Shown: piece after piece, positions 49,158-57,855 of the stretch
How positions within the stretch are numbered: the first letter of the stretch is position 1
Layout of the letters: every line of letters starts with the position of its first letter
Notes under the pieces: generated by a model
Told to the model about the DNA's origin: nothing
Database searches by the model: none
Seen by the model: the letters and a program-made list of their open reading frames with translations, nothing else
Position numbers and translations under genes: made by a program
Source of the DNA: Paenibacillus sp.
GTDB lineage: Bacteria; Bacillota; Bacilli; Paenibacillales; Paenibacillaceae
Direction: 5' to 3'
Assembly (NCBI GenBank): GCA_023512345.1
Contig: JAILZT010000015.1
Span: forward strand, 56,619 to 120,618
DNA: 64,000 bases

Positions 49158-51857
49158 ATGGCAATAAATCAAACCGACTCAGGTTCCCTGCTTGAGCATC
49201 ATTCCAATATACCGGCAGAGAAAAGACGAGGAAGATTAAAAATATTTGTCGGATACGCGGAAGGTGTCGGCAAGACCTGTGCCATGCTGAGTGCTGCCCA
49301 TGAGGAGCAAAAAGATGGAACTGATGTCGTTGCTGGATATATTGAACCTCATGCAAGGCCGGAGACAACGGCTCTATTAGAAGGTCTGGAATTTTTACCG
49401 CCTCTTGAAATCTACCATAAAGATGTCTTAATAAAAGAATTTGATCTGGACGGTGCGATCCGGAGAAAACCCGACCTTATTTTATTGGATGAGTTGGCCC
49501 ATACAAACGCTGCGGGTAGCCGTCATAAAAAAAGATTTCAGGATGTGGAAGAGCTTCTTCGAGCGGGGATTCACGTATATACCACGATTAATGTTCAGCA
49601 TATTGAAAGCCTGCATGATATTGTTGCCTCTATTGCAGGATTCTCCGTATTTGAACGCATGCCGGACAGCGTATTTGACAGTGCCAATCAGGTTGAATTA
49701 GTCGATATTGAACCCGATGATTTGATCGACCGTTTGAACAAGGGGAAGATTTATCGAGATATACAGACTCAAACAGCACATGCTCATTTCTTCACCAAAG
49801 AGAAATTGATCTCCCTGCGTGAGATCGCTCTGCGCTACACCGCAGATCAGTTGAACCGGATTGCGGTAAAAATCAGTCCGCAGGAAAATAATAATGAGTA
49901 TTATACAAAAGACCATATTTTAGTCTGCCTGTCTTCGGCTGCCTCGAACAAAAAGGTTATTCGTACAGCGGCGAAAATGGCCGATGCTTACCACGGGGAT
50001 TTCACAGCACTATTCGTGGAAACACCGGAATCCAATGCATTAACACCAAAAAACAAGGCGGAACTGAGTGGAAACCTGAGACTGGCAGAGCAGCTCGGTG
50101 CGCAAATTGCGACTGTATACGGGGAGGATATTCCTGTTCAAATTGCTGAATACGCCAAAACAAGCAAGGTATCGAAGATTGTCATTGGACGTTCAAATCA
50201 CAAAAAGAAATGGTTCGCTAAATCAAATTTTGTGGATAAACTGACCGCCTTCGCACCGAATATTGATATTTATATTATCCCCGACACTGGGCAATCTTTC
50301 TACAAAAGGGTTCCAATATTTGCGAATCCTTCGGAGCTGTCATTGGTAGATACAGTCACAACCTTTGGGATTATGGGTTTTTGCACCTTTATTGGACTAT
50401 GGTTTCAATTTCTGGGCTTTAAAGAATCGAATATCATAACAGTGTATATACTGGGTGTTCTGTTCAATGCAATGATTACGAGGGGTAGGTTATATAGTGC
50501 GGTAACTTCGGTTTTAAGTGTGCTAGTGTTCAATTATTTCTTTACCGAGCCTTATTTTTCTTTGCAGGCATATGATTCGGGTTATCCTGTGACTTTCCTA
50601 GTTATGCTATCGGCCTCCTTTATAACAAGTACCTTGACTATGCGGGTAAAGGAACAAGCACGGCAGTCTTCGCAAAAAGCATATCGCACAGAGGTGCTTT
50701 TAGAAACGAGCCGAAAATTGCAGCAGGCAAAAGACACCTCGGCCATCATTAATGCAACAGCACATCAAATGGTGAAATTGCTGGACAGAACAGTCATTTT
50801 TTATACGGTCCAGTTGGATACCTTGTCCGAGCCGCTAATTTTTTTAAAGGAAGAATCGGCTGTTGATCCGCAGACTTACACAGGAATGAACGAACGAGCG
50901 GTTGCGGAGTGGGTGCATAAGAATAACAAGCGCGCCGGAGCTACCACGGACTCCTTTTCTACTGCCAGTTGCTTATACCATACGGTCCGGGGAGGCGATG
51001 CGGTATTTGCAGTAGCAGCGATTGTTATGACTGAGGAAGACCCCCTTGAGGTTTTTGAAAAAAGTCTGATGATTGCCATGCTGGGAGAATGTGCACTAGC
51101 GCTTGAAAAAGAAAGACTGAACGAAAAACAAAAAGAAATATCCATGCAAATACAACAGGAACAGCTCCGTGCTAACCTACTTCGAGCAATCTCCCATGAT
51201 TTACGAACCCCCCTTACGACTATTTCCGGAAATGCGGGCATTCTCATAGGAAACTCTAAGGTTCTGAGCGAGGAACAGAAAAAGGGGTTGTATACGGATA
51301 TTTATGACGATTCTATGTGGCTTATCAATTTGGTGGAGAACTTACTTTCCATTACCCGAATTGATAATGGCACATTAAATCTGAATTTGCAGGCGGAGCT
51401 CCTGGAGGAAGTCATTGCAGAAGCGCTTCTTCATATTAATCGGAACAGTGAGGAGCATACGATCCAAACCGTATTGGATGACGAGCTTCTAATGGCTAAA
51501 ATGGATTCCCAGCTAATTATTCAGGTCTTGATCAATATAGTAAATAACGCTATAAAATATACGCAATGTGGATCACTTATCACGATCTCGGCAAGACGCG
51601 AAAAACATTTGGTGATTGTGGAGATTTCCGATGACGGCCCCGGTATCTCAGAAGAATCTAAGGGTAAATTGTTCGACATGTTCTATACAGCTGACAATAT
51701 CCGCGGGGATGGCCGCCGTGGATTAGGCTTGGGCCTTTCTTTGTGTAAGTCAATTGTAAATGCTCATGGTGGGACCATTGATGTAAAAGATAATGTTCCG
51801 CAGGGTACGGTATTTAGCTTTACCCTGCAGGCTGAAGAGGTGAATGTTCATGAATAA
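49158..51857 (+). CDS. kdpD: Potassium sensor histidine kinase KdpD
   Basis: An 899-residue sensor kinase, close to the 894 of E. coli KdpD. Domains in order: KdpD N-terminal ATPase-like domain (Walker A GYAEGVGKT, LLDELAHTN), Usp-like domain (about 245-375), four transmembrane helices (about 395-500), GAF-like region, HisKA with His680 in ISHDLRTPLTT, and HATPase (SDDGPGIS, GLGLGLS). It phosphorylates KdpE in low K+ or osmotic stress. The Usp part of firmicute KdpD can bind c-di-AMP; I see a KIVIGRSNHKKKWFAKSNF segment in the right place. It overlaps kdpE by eight bases. Confidence 0.96.
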   Translation: MAINQTDSGSLLEHHSNIPAEKRRGRLKIFVGYAEGVGKTCAMLSAAHEEQKDGTDVVAGYIEPHARPETTALLEGLEFLPPLEIYHKDVLIKEFDLDGAIRRKPDLILLDELAHTNAAGSRHKKRFQDVEELLRAGIHVYTTINVQHIESLHDIVASIAGFSVFERMPDSVFDSANQVELVDIEPDDLIDRLNKGKIYRDIQTQTAHAHFFTKEKLISLREIALRYTADQLNRIAVKISPQENNNEYYTKDHILVCLSSAASNKKVIRTAAKMADAYHGDFTALFVETPESNALTPKNKAELSGNLRLAEQLGAQIATVYGEDIPVQIAEYAKTSKVSKIVIGRSNHKKKWFAKSNFVDKLTAFAPNIDIYIIPDTGQSFYKRVPIFANPSELSLVDTVTTFGIMGFCTFIGLWFQFLGFKESNIITVYILGVLFNAMITRGRLYSAVTSVLSVLVFNYFFTEPYFSLQAYDSGYPVTFLVMLSASFITSTLTMRVKEQARQSSQKAYRTEVLLETSRKLQQAKDTSAIINATAHQMVKLLDRTVIFYTVQLDTLSEPLIFLKEESAVDPQTYTGMNERAVAEWVHKNNKRAGATTDSFSTASCLYHTVRGGDAVFAVAAIVMTEEDPLEVFEKSLMIAMLGECALALEKERLNEKQKEISMQIQQEQLRANLLRAISHDLRTPLTTISGNAGILIGNSKVLSEEQKKGLYTDIYDDSMWLINLVENLLSITRIDNGTLNLNLQAELLEEVIAEALLHINRNSEEHTIQTVLDDELLMAKMDSQLIIQVLINIVNNAIKYTQCGSLITISARREKHLVIVEISDDGPGISEESKGKLFDMFYTADNIRGDGRRGLGLGLSLCKSIVNAHGGTIDVKDNVPQGTVFSFTLQAEEVNVHE

Positions 51858-52566
51858 ACCTTTGATTCTTGTCGTTGAGGATGACAAGCCCATACGTAAA
51901 CTGATTACTACAACACTGGAGACACAGGGTTATAAATATCATACGGCTGAAACAGGAGAAGCCTCGATTTTAGAGGCGGTTTCCAGACAGCCGGATATTA
52001 TAATTCTAGATTTGGGACTTCCGGATATGGACGGTGTGGACATTATCAAGAAGGTTCGGACATGGTCCAATGTTCCCATTATTGTGGTAAGCGCACGAAG
52101 TGAAGATCGAGATAAAATTCAGGCGCTGGATGCAGGTGCAGACGATTATCTGACCAAACCCTTCAGTGTGGAGGAATTACTGGCAAGGCTCCGGGTCACT
52201 TTGCGACGTATCCGATATGATAGTGACAAGCTGCTGAAGGATGCATCCATTTTCACCAACGGAAATTTAAAAATTGACTATGCGGCGGGTTGTGTGTGGC
52301 TGGATGAAGAAGAAATTCACCTGACTCCAATCGAATACAAGCTTTTAGGCCTGCTGGCAAAGAATGTAGGTAAAGTATTAACACATAATTACATCCTGCA
52401 TGAAATATGGGGTAGTTACACCTATGATATTCCTGCGTTGCGCGTTTTTATGGCAACCCTTAGAAAAAAAATAGAGAGAACACCCTCGAAGCCAAAGTAT
52501 ATTCAAACCCATATCGGAGTTGGCTATCGGATGCTCCAGGTTGGCGACGACAATAAAGTAATTTAA
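51850..52566 (+). CDS. kdpE: Response regulator KdpE
   Basis: A 238-residue OmpR/PhoB-type regulator: receiver with phospho-acceptor Asp54 (LDLGLPDMDG), VVSAR and Lys in YLTKPFS, then a winged-helix DNA-binding domain (HLTPIEYKLLGLLAKN... RKKIERTPSKPKYIQTHIGVGYRM). ATG 51850 is preferred to ATG 51844 because GAAGAGG is 9 bases from it. It overlaps the kdpD stop. It should bind the TCTTAAT repeats found at three promoters here. Confidence 0.95.
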   Translation: MNKPLILVVEDDKPIRKLITTTLETQGYKYHTAETGEASILEAVSRQPDIIILDLGLPDMDGVDIIKKVRTWSNVPIIVVSARSEDRDKIQALDAGADDYLTKPFSVEELLARLRVTLRRIRYDSDKLLKDASIFTNGNLKIDYAAGCVWLDEEEIHLTPIEYKLLGLLAKNVGKVLTHNYILHEIWGSYTYDIPALRVFMATLRKKIERTPSKPKYIQTHIGVGYRMLQVGDDNKVI

Positions 52567-52577
52567 TCCGTTTTTTT

Positions 52578-52622
52578 AATAAACACCATGCTCTTTTTTA
52601 TAAGAGCATGGTGTTTATTTGT
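52578..52622 (+). terminator. Terminator of kdpDE
   Basis: A perfect 18-bp stem (left arm 52579-52596, right arm 52602-52619) with a short T-rich loop and T-run. Confidence 0.9.
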
Positions 52623-52637
52623 TCAAGGAAAATAAAG

Positions 52638-52713
52638 TCTTAATGTAATCTTTATTCGCTCATGAATACCCTAACCCTGAACTAATGGCGGGAGTGATAC
52701 GCTAAAGCAGAAG
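52638..52713 (+). promoter_or_regulatory. KdpE-box promoter, first repeat copy
   Basis: TCTTAAT-N4-TCTTTAT (52638-52655), 40 bases, then GATACGCT (52696). The whole 76 bases recur at 53069 with 9 mismatches. Confidence 0.65.
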
Positions 52714-52743
52714 TAAAGTAACAAGGAAAAGAGGTCAATTTTT

Positions 52744-53067
52744 ATGGAAGAATTATTAAGGAATGTCGGTCTTATCTCAATCATGTTAGTGCTGATGTAT
52801 ACCATAAAAAAAATATACGACAACATCTATTTACAAAGGGCAGGTTTATATGAGGACGACAACGTTTATAAAGCCGCAAAAGAATTTGCTCAGGGAGCAC
52901 CTTTAGAGGATGTCAGAGGCATTCTTACAAACTGTATTGATTTTGATGACAAAGGTATGGAGAAAATCATGTCACTAGCGCACCCGTACAGGACTCAAAA
53001 AGATGGAGGCTATCAAGCCTTTATAAAAGCAGTAAATAATGTGTTGGGTGAAGATGTATATAGCTGA
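52744..53067 (+). CDS. Unknown small membrane-anchored protein in kdp locus
   Basis: A 107-residue protein with one N-terminal transmembrane helix (LLRNVGLISIMLVLMYTIKKIY) and a helical cytosolic part (YKAAKEFAQGAPLEDVRGILTNCIDFDDKGMEKIMSLAHPY). It starts at an ATG with GAAAAGAGG. It is flanked by near-identical KdpE-type promoter copies, one before it and one after, so it should be induced with kdpFABC. I do not recognise the family. A regulatory or accessory role in K+ uptake is inferred from position only. Confidence 0.75.
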   Translation: MEELLRNVGLISIMLVLMYTIKKIYDNIYLQRAGLYEDDNVYKAAKEFAQGAPLEDVRGILTNCIDFDDKGMEKIMSLAHPYRTQKDGGYQAFIKAVNNVLGEDVYS

Positions 53068-53068
53068 A

Positions 53069-53144
53069 TCTTAATGCAATCTTAATTCCCTCATGAAAAC
53101 TCTAACCCTGAACTAATGGCTGGAGTGATACGCTGAATCGGAAG
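53069..53144 (+). promoter_or_regulatory. KdpE-box promoter of kdpFABC, second repeat copy
   Basis: TCTTAAT-N4-TCTTAAT (53069-53086), 40 bases, then GATACGCT (53127). It matches the copy at 52638 in 67 of 76 positions. Confidence 0.7.
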
Positions 53145-53192
53145 ATAAATATAGAAAGCGCTGAAGATAGTAGAGAGAGGAGTGGAAAGGCG

Positions 53193-53252
53193 ATGATGGA
53201 TGTGTATTTGGGGGCTGGAATAGTTGAGGATAAGGGGAGGAATGATCTGTGA
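53193..53252 (+). CDS. Possible 19-residue leader peptide before kdpF
   Basis: ATGATG behind GAGAGGAG/GAAAGG encodes MMDVYLGAGIVEDKGRNDL; its TGA overlaps the GTG start of kdpF. It may be a coupling or leader peptide. Only position and ribosome sites support it. Confidence 0.4.
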   Translation: MMDVYLGAGIVEDKGRNDL

Positions 53253-53326
53253 TTCTGATAATGGCTGTTACCCTGCTGCTGTTTGTGTATCTGGTGTATG
53301 CATTAATTCACCCGGAGAAATTTTAG
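53249..53326 (+). CDS. kdpF: Small Kdp subunit KdpF
   Basis: A 25-residue single-helix peptide (MILIMAVTLLLFVYLVYALIHPEKF) with the KdpF ending HPEKF. It begins at a GTG behind GGGGAGG. In Kdp systems KdpF stabilises the KdpABC complex in the membrane. It lies 59 bases before kdpA. Confidence 0.88.
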   Translation: MILIMAVTLLLFVYLVYALIHPEKF

Positions 53327-53385
53327 TGTCTTGAATTGAAAAAAGAGTGAAATGAAATGAAAGAAATGATTAAGGAGGGTCATTA

Positions 53386-55062
53386 ATGGGCATTTTGCAA
53401 ATCGTTGTTGTTATAGTTGTTCTGCTGCTGCTTGTAAAACCGGTAGGAACTTATCTATATCATGTATTCTCGAATGAATCCAACTTCACTGACCGATGGT
53501 TTGAAGCCACGGAAAGAGGGATTTATCGACTGATTGGGCTCACAGCTAGGAAGGGAATGTCCTGGAAGAGATATGCGCTCAGCTTTATCTTGACCAATAT
53601 CGTACTGGTAGCTTTCAGTTATATCTTTCTGCGGCTGCAAGAAGGACTCCCGCTGAACCCGAACGGAATAGGGAACATGGAGCAGACGCTGTCGTTCAAT
53701 ACCGTAATCAGTTTTATAACCAATACAAATCTGCAGCATTACAGCGGGGAAACCGGGGTTTCCTATTTCTCTCAGATGGCTGTAATGACCATGCTGATGT
53801 TCACCTCAGCGGCGAGCGGTTTTTCCGTGGCTGTTGCTTTTGTGAGAGGGATCACCGGACGCGCTTCGGTAGGCAACTTCTTCGAAGATTTCGTTAAAGC
53901 CATCACACGTATATTCATTCCGCTGGCATTAATGCTTACTCTGGTCATGGTAGCCCTGCAGGTACCGCAGACTTTGAAGCCTACGCTTGAGGTGACCACC
54001 CTTGAAGGACAGACCCAGCAGATTGCGATTGGACCGGTTGCTTCGCTCGAATCCATCAAGCATCTTGGGACAAACGGCGGGGGATTCTTCGGGGCGAACT
54101 CGGCCCATCCTTTTGAGAATCCGAGTCCGCTTACGAACGTACTGGAAATTCTCTCGATGTGGATGCTGCCTGCTTCCCTACCCTATATGTACGGCCTTTT
54201 TGCCAAAAATAAACGCCAGGGCTGGATGATCTTCACGGCTATGATGACCTTGTTTGTGCTCCTGCTGAGTCTGAACTATTATGCTGAAAGCAAGGGAAAT
54301 CCGGCCATTAATGCCATGGGAATTGACGCCTCGCAAGGCAGTATGGAAGGAAAAGAGGTCCGCTTCGGTATACCCCAGTCAGCGCTTTTCACCACCGTCA
54401 CAACTGCGGCAACCACAGGTTCGGTCAACAATATGCATGACACGCTGACGCCTCTGGGAAGTATCACCCCACTGACATTGATGATGCTGAACAATGTATT
54501 CGGAGGCAAGGGTGTCGGACTGGTCAACATGCTGATGTACGCCATAATGGGTGTATTCCTGTGCGGTCTGATGGTCGGTAGAACACCGGAGTTCCTCGGG
54601 CGTAAGATAGAGGCCAAGGAGATGAAGCTGATTGCGATAGCGATCCTTATCCATCCTTTGATTGTTCTTGTTCCTACGGCGGGAGCATTCCTGACGGACC
54701 TCGGACAAGGAGCCATCAGTAATCCCGGATTCCACGGGATGACACAGGTGTTATATGAATATGTATCTTCCGCTGCCAATAACGGCTCGGGCTTTGAAGG
54801 ACTGGCGGATAATACTACCTTCTGGAATATTACAACCGGGGTTGTCATGTTGCTGGGACGTTACGTCTCTATTATCGTGATGTTGGCCGTAGCAGGTTCC
54901 CTGGTTCAGAAAAAGCCGGTTCCTGAAACCATTGGCACATTCCGCACAGACAACGGTCTGTTCACTGGCATTTTGATTGGCACGGTGCTGATTATTGGTG
55001 CGCTGACCTTTCTGCCGGTCATTGTGCTCGGTCCGATTGCAGAATATTTGACCTTACGGTAG
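53386..55062 (+). CDS. kdpA: Potassium-translocating KdpA subunit
   Basis: A 558-residue, about ten-helix channel-like subunit that selects K+. Selectivity-filter-like segments are FITNTNLQHYSGE, TNGGGFFGANSAHPFENP, MLNNVFGGKGVGL and SAANNGSGFEG, the usual four repeats of KdpA. The length equals the E. coli protein (557). It starts at an ATG after AAGGAGG, 16 bases before kdpB. Confidence 0.97.
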   Translation: MGILQIVVVIVVLLLLVKPVGTYLYHVFSNESNFTDRWFEATERGIYRLIGLTARKGMSWKRYALSFILTNIVLVAFSYIFLRLQEGLPLNPNGIGNMEQTLSFNTVISFITNTNLQHYSGETGVSYFSQMAVMTMLMFTSAASGFSVAVAFVRGITGRASVGNFFEDFVKAITRIFIPLALMLTLVMVALQVPQTLKPTLEVTTLEGQTQQIAIGPVASLESIKHLGTNGGGFFGANSAHPFENPSPLTNVLEILSMWMLPASLPYMYGLFAKNKRQGWMIFTAMMTLFVLLLSLNYYAESKGNPAINAMGIDASQGSMEGKEVRFGIPQSALFTTVTTAATTGSVNNMHDTLTPLGSITPLTLMMLNNVFGGKGVGLVNMLMYAIMGVFLCGLMVGRTPEFLGRKIEAKEMKLIAIAILIHPLIVLVPTAGAFLTDLGQGAISNPGFHGMTQVLYEYVSSAANNGSGFEGLADNTTFWNITTGVVMLLGRYVSIIVMLAVAGSLVQKKPVPETIGTFRTDNGLFTGILIGTVLIIGALTFLPVIVLGPIAEYLTLR

Positions 55063-55078
55063 GGAGAGGGAGAACAAG

Positions 55079-57112
55079 ATGAGTACTGTAACAAGAAAAA
55101 AGCTACTAACGGGACCGATACTCCTAGGCGCTGTGAAGGATAGTTTTAGGAAGCTTAACCCTGTCACGCTTATGAAGAATCCGGTAATGTTCGTAGTTGA
55201 GATAGGGACGATTATTGTCTTGCTAATGGTGCTGGCTCCCGGTTACTTCAATACGGAGCAATCGGTTGGCTTCAATATAACGGTGTTCTTCATCCTGCTG
55301 TTTACCGTGTTGTTCGCTAACTTCGCTGAAGCTCTGGCCGAAGGACGCGGCAAAGCTCAGGCCGATTCCCTAAAGAAGACGAAACAAGACATTAGCGCCA
55401 ATAAGTTAGTAGGAACAACGGTTAAAATCGTTTCTTCCTCCGAACTGCGTAAGGGCGATGTAGTGATCGTCAGCCAAGGGGAATTGATCCCAGGCGATGG
55501 CGAGGTGATTGAAGGATTGGCTTCCGTGGATGAGTCGGCGATTACCGGAGAGTCTGCACCGGTCATTAAGGAGGCCGGAGGCGACTTCGGCTCAGTTACG
55601 GGCGGCACGCGTGTGGTCAGTGACCAGATCAAAGTACGGATTACAAGTGATCCGGGTGAATCATTTCTGGACCGGATGATTTCCCTGGTGGAAGGGGCAA
55701 AACGCCAGAAGACACCAAATGAGATTGCGCTGAGTACACTTCTGATCAGCTTGACGATTATTTTTCTGATTGTAGTGGTTACATTACGACCGATTGCCGG
55801 CTTCCTGGGCATCGAGCTCAGTATTCCAGTAATGATTGCCCTGCTCGTCTGCCTGATTCCTACAACGATTGGCGGACTACTCTCTGCCATTGGTATTGCG
55901 GGTATGGACCGTGTCACGCAGTTCAATGTATTAGCCATGTCCGGTAAGGCAGTCGAGGCTGCCGGGGACATCAACACGATGATTTTGGATAAGACGGGTA
56001 CAATTACCTTCGGGAACCGAATGGCGAGTGAGTTCGTATCGGTTGGAAACGTGTCTGAAGCCGAGCTAACGGCATGGGCGGTGATCAGCTCACTGAAAGA
56101 TGAGACACCTGAAGGTCGATCGGTCCTTGAGCTGGCAAAGAAGCTTGACCGCAGCTACGATCGCAGCCTTGGTGATGGTGGTGAGTTCGTGGAATTCAAG
56201 GCGCAAACACGAATGAGCGGAATCGATCTACGCGATGGGCGCAAAGTGCGTAAGGGAGCAGTGGATTCCGTGAAGAAATGGGTGTTGTCGAATGGCGGCC
56301 AGATTCCCGTTGATCTCGACAGCAGCTCCGATGCTATTGCCCGGCTGGGGGGAACCCCGCTTGCGGTAGCGGTAGACAATATGATCTATGGACTCATCTA
56401 TCTGAAGGACATCGTTAAACCCGGCATGAAGGAACGCTTTGATGAGCTGCGTCAGATGGGGATCAAGACCATAATGTGTACAGGCGACAATCCATTGACA
56501 GCCGCAACCATTGCTCGCGAGGCCGGAGTAGATGATTTCATTGCCGAGAGTACACCTGAGGACAAGATTGAAGTGATCCGCCGCGAGCAAAACGAAGGCA
56601 AGCTGGTCGCCATGACCGGGGACGGCACCAATGATGCTCCCGCATTGGCGCAAGCTGATGTTGGGCTGGCAATGAACAGCGGGACAACCGCTGCCAAAGA
56701 AGCGGCAAATATGGTCGATCTGGATTCCGACCCCTCGAAGATTATTGAGGTGGTAGCAATCGGAAAGCAGCTGCTAATGACGCGGGGCGCCTTGACCACC
56801 TTCAGCATCGCGAATGACATCGCCAAATACTTTGCGATTATTCCGGCGATGTTCACCCTGGCAATTCCGGAGATGGAGTTGCTAAATGTTATGGGACTCG
56901 GCTCCCCGAGCTCAGCCATTATATCGGCGCTATTCTTCAATGCGATCATTATTCCTCTGCTCATTCCGCTGGCTATGAGAGGTGTGTCGTATAAGCCGAT
57001 GAGTTCCACTAAGCTGCTGGGACGGAATATTCTTATTTATGGGCTCGGAGGAGTCATTGTTCCTTTCGTCGGCATCAAGCTCATCGATTTGATCGTAAGT
57101 ATATGGATATAA
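55079..57112 (+). CDS. kdpB: Potassium-transporting P-type ATPase KdpB
   Basis: A 677-residue P-type ATPase (class IA). The phosphorylation motif is DKTGTITFGN with Asp304; also TGES in the actuator domain (ITGESAPV), CTGDNPLTA and MTGDGTNDAPAL. It has seven hydrophobic segments. It hydrolyses ATP to power K+ movement through KdpA. It starts at an ATG after GGGAGAGGG. Confidence 0.97.
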   Translation: MSTVTRKKLLTGPILLGAVKDSFRKLNPVTLMKNPVMFVVEIGTIIVLLMVLAPGYFNTEQSVGFNITVFFILLFTVLFANFAEALAEGRGKAQADSLKKTKQDISANKLVGTTVKIVSSSELRKGDVVIVSQGELIPGDGEVIEGLASVDESAITGESAPVIKEAGGDFGSVTGGTRVVSDQIKVRITSDPGESFLDRMISLVEGAKRQKTPNEIALSTLLISLTIIFLIVVVTLRPIAGFLGIELSIPVMIALLVCLIPTTIGGLLSAIGIAGMDRVTQFNVLAMSGKAVEAAGDINTMILDKTGTITFGNRMASEFVSVGNVSEAELTAWAVISSLKDETPEGRSVLELAKKLDRSYDRSLGDGGEFVEFKAQTRMSGIDLRDGRKVRKGAVDSVKKWVLSNGGQIPVDLDSSSDAIARLGGTPLAVAVDNMIYGLIYLKDIVKPGMKERFDELRQMGIKTIMCTGDNPLTAATIAREAGVDDFIAESTPEDKIEVIRREQNEGKLVAMTGDGTNDAPALAQADVGLAMNSGTTAAKEAANMVDLDSDPSKIIEVVAIGKQLLMTRGALTTFSIANDIAKYFAIIPAMFTLAIPEMELLNVMGLGSPSSAIISALFFNAIIIPLLIPLAMRGVSYKPMSSTKLLGRNILIYGLGGVIVPFVGIKLIDLIVSIWI

Positions 57113-57150
57113 CGCTATGTTGACTATAGGCAGGAAAGGATGACAGTATT

Positions 57151-57771
57151 ATGGTGAACTCTATCGAAACGGAAAAAGAGCAGAAATCCATGTCCACGGG
57201 TTCCTATTTCTTAATGGTGGTGCGGCTCAGTCTGGTCTTTATTGTACTCTGCGGGATTATTTATCCCTTGGCTTCCACAGCGATTGCCCAGGTAGTTATG
57301 CCGTCACAGGCGAATGGCAGTTTACTCAAAAATGATGCCGGAGTGGTTATAGGCTCAGAATTGATCGGCCAGAACTTTACAGATCCGGCGCTTTTCCATA
57401 GCCGGGTATCGAGTATTGATTATAAAGCTGAGGCTTCAGGCTCCAACAACTACGGACCATCTAACCCGGATATGTTGCAGCGGACGAAAGATTTCATTAC
57501 CCAGTGGCAGTTGGATAATCCGGAGGTGCCTTTGAATAAACTACCGGTTGATCTGATTACCAATTCAGGTTCCGGATTGGATCCACATATCTCCCCCGTT
57601 GCCGCTAGGGTGCAGGTTCCAAGAATCAGTAGCCTGACAGGTATCCCAACCAATGTTCTGGAAGAATTGGTGGAAAAATATACTGAAAGCCGCGATCTTG
57701 GGTTGTTTGGTGAGGAACGTGTCAACGTGTTGAAGCTAAATATGGCTTTATCGGAAATGCCGGCAAGTTAA
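57151..57771 (+). CDS. kdpC: Kdp complex subunit KdpC
   Basis: A 206-residue subunit with one N-terminal transmembrane helix (LSLVFIVLCGIIYPLASTAI) and an outside domain with the family patterns GSELIGQNFTDPALFHSR, NNYGPSNPDM and DPHISPVAARVQVPRI. It starts at an ATG with GGAAAGGA. A weak hairpin (ACCCTG/CAGGGT, 57781-57809) follows before the next gene. Confidence 0.96.
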   Translation: MVNSIETEKEQKSMSTGSYFLMVVRLSLVFIVLCGIIYPLASTAIAQVVMPSQANGSLLKNDAGVVIGSELIGQNFTDPALFHSRVSSIDYKAEASGSNNYGPSNPDMLQRTKDFITQWQLDNPEVPLNKLPVDLITNSGSGLDPHISPVAARVQVPRISSLTGIPTNVLEELVEKYTESRDLGLFGEERVNVLKLNMALSEMPAS

Positions 57772-57855
57772 TTCGGCAACACCCTGCCCGCGCTATTGAC
57801 GGTCAGGGTAGTTTTCGGTTTGGCCTCATAAAAAATGGCGAACGGAGGTTAACGA

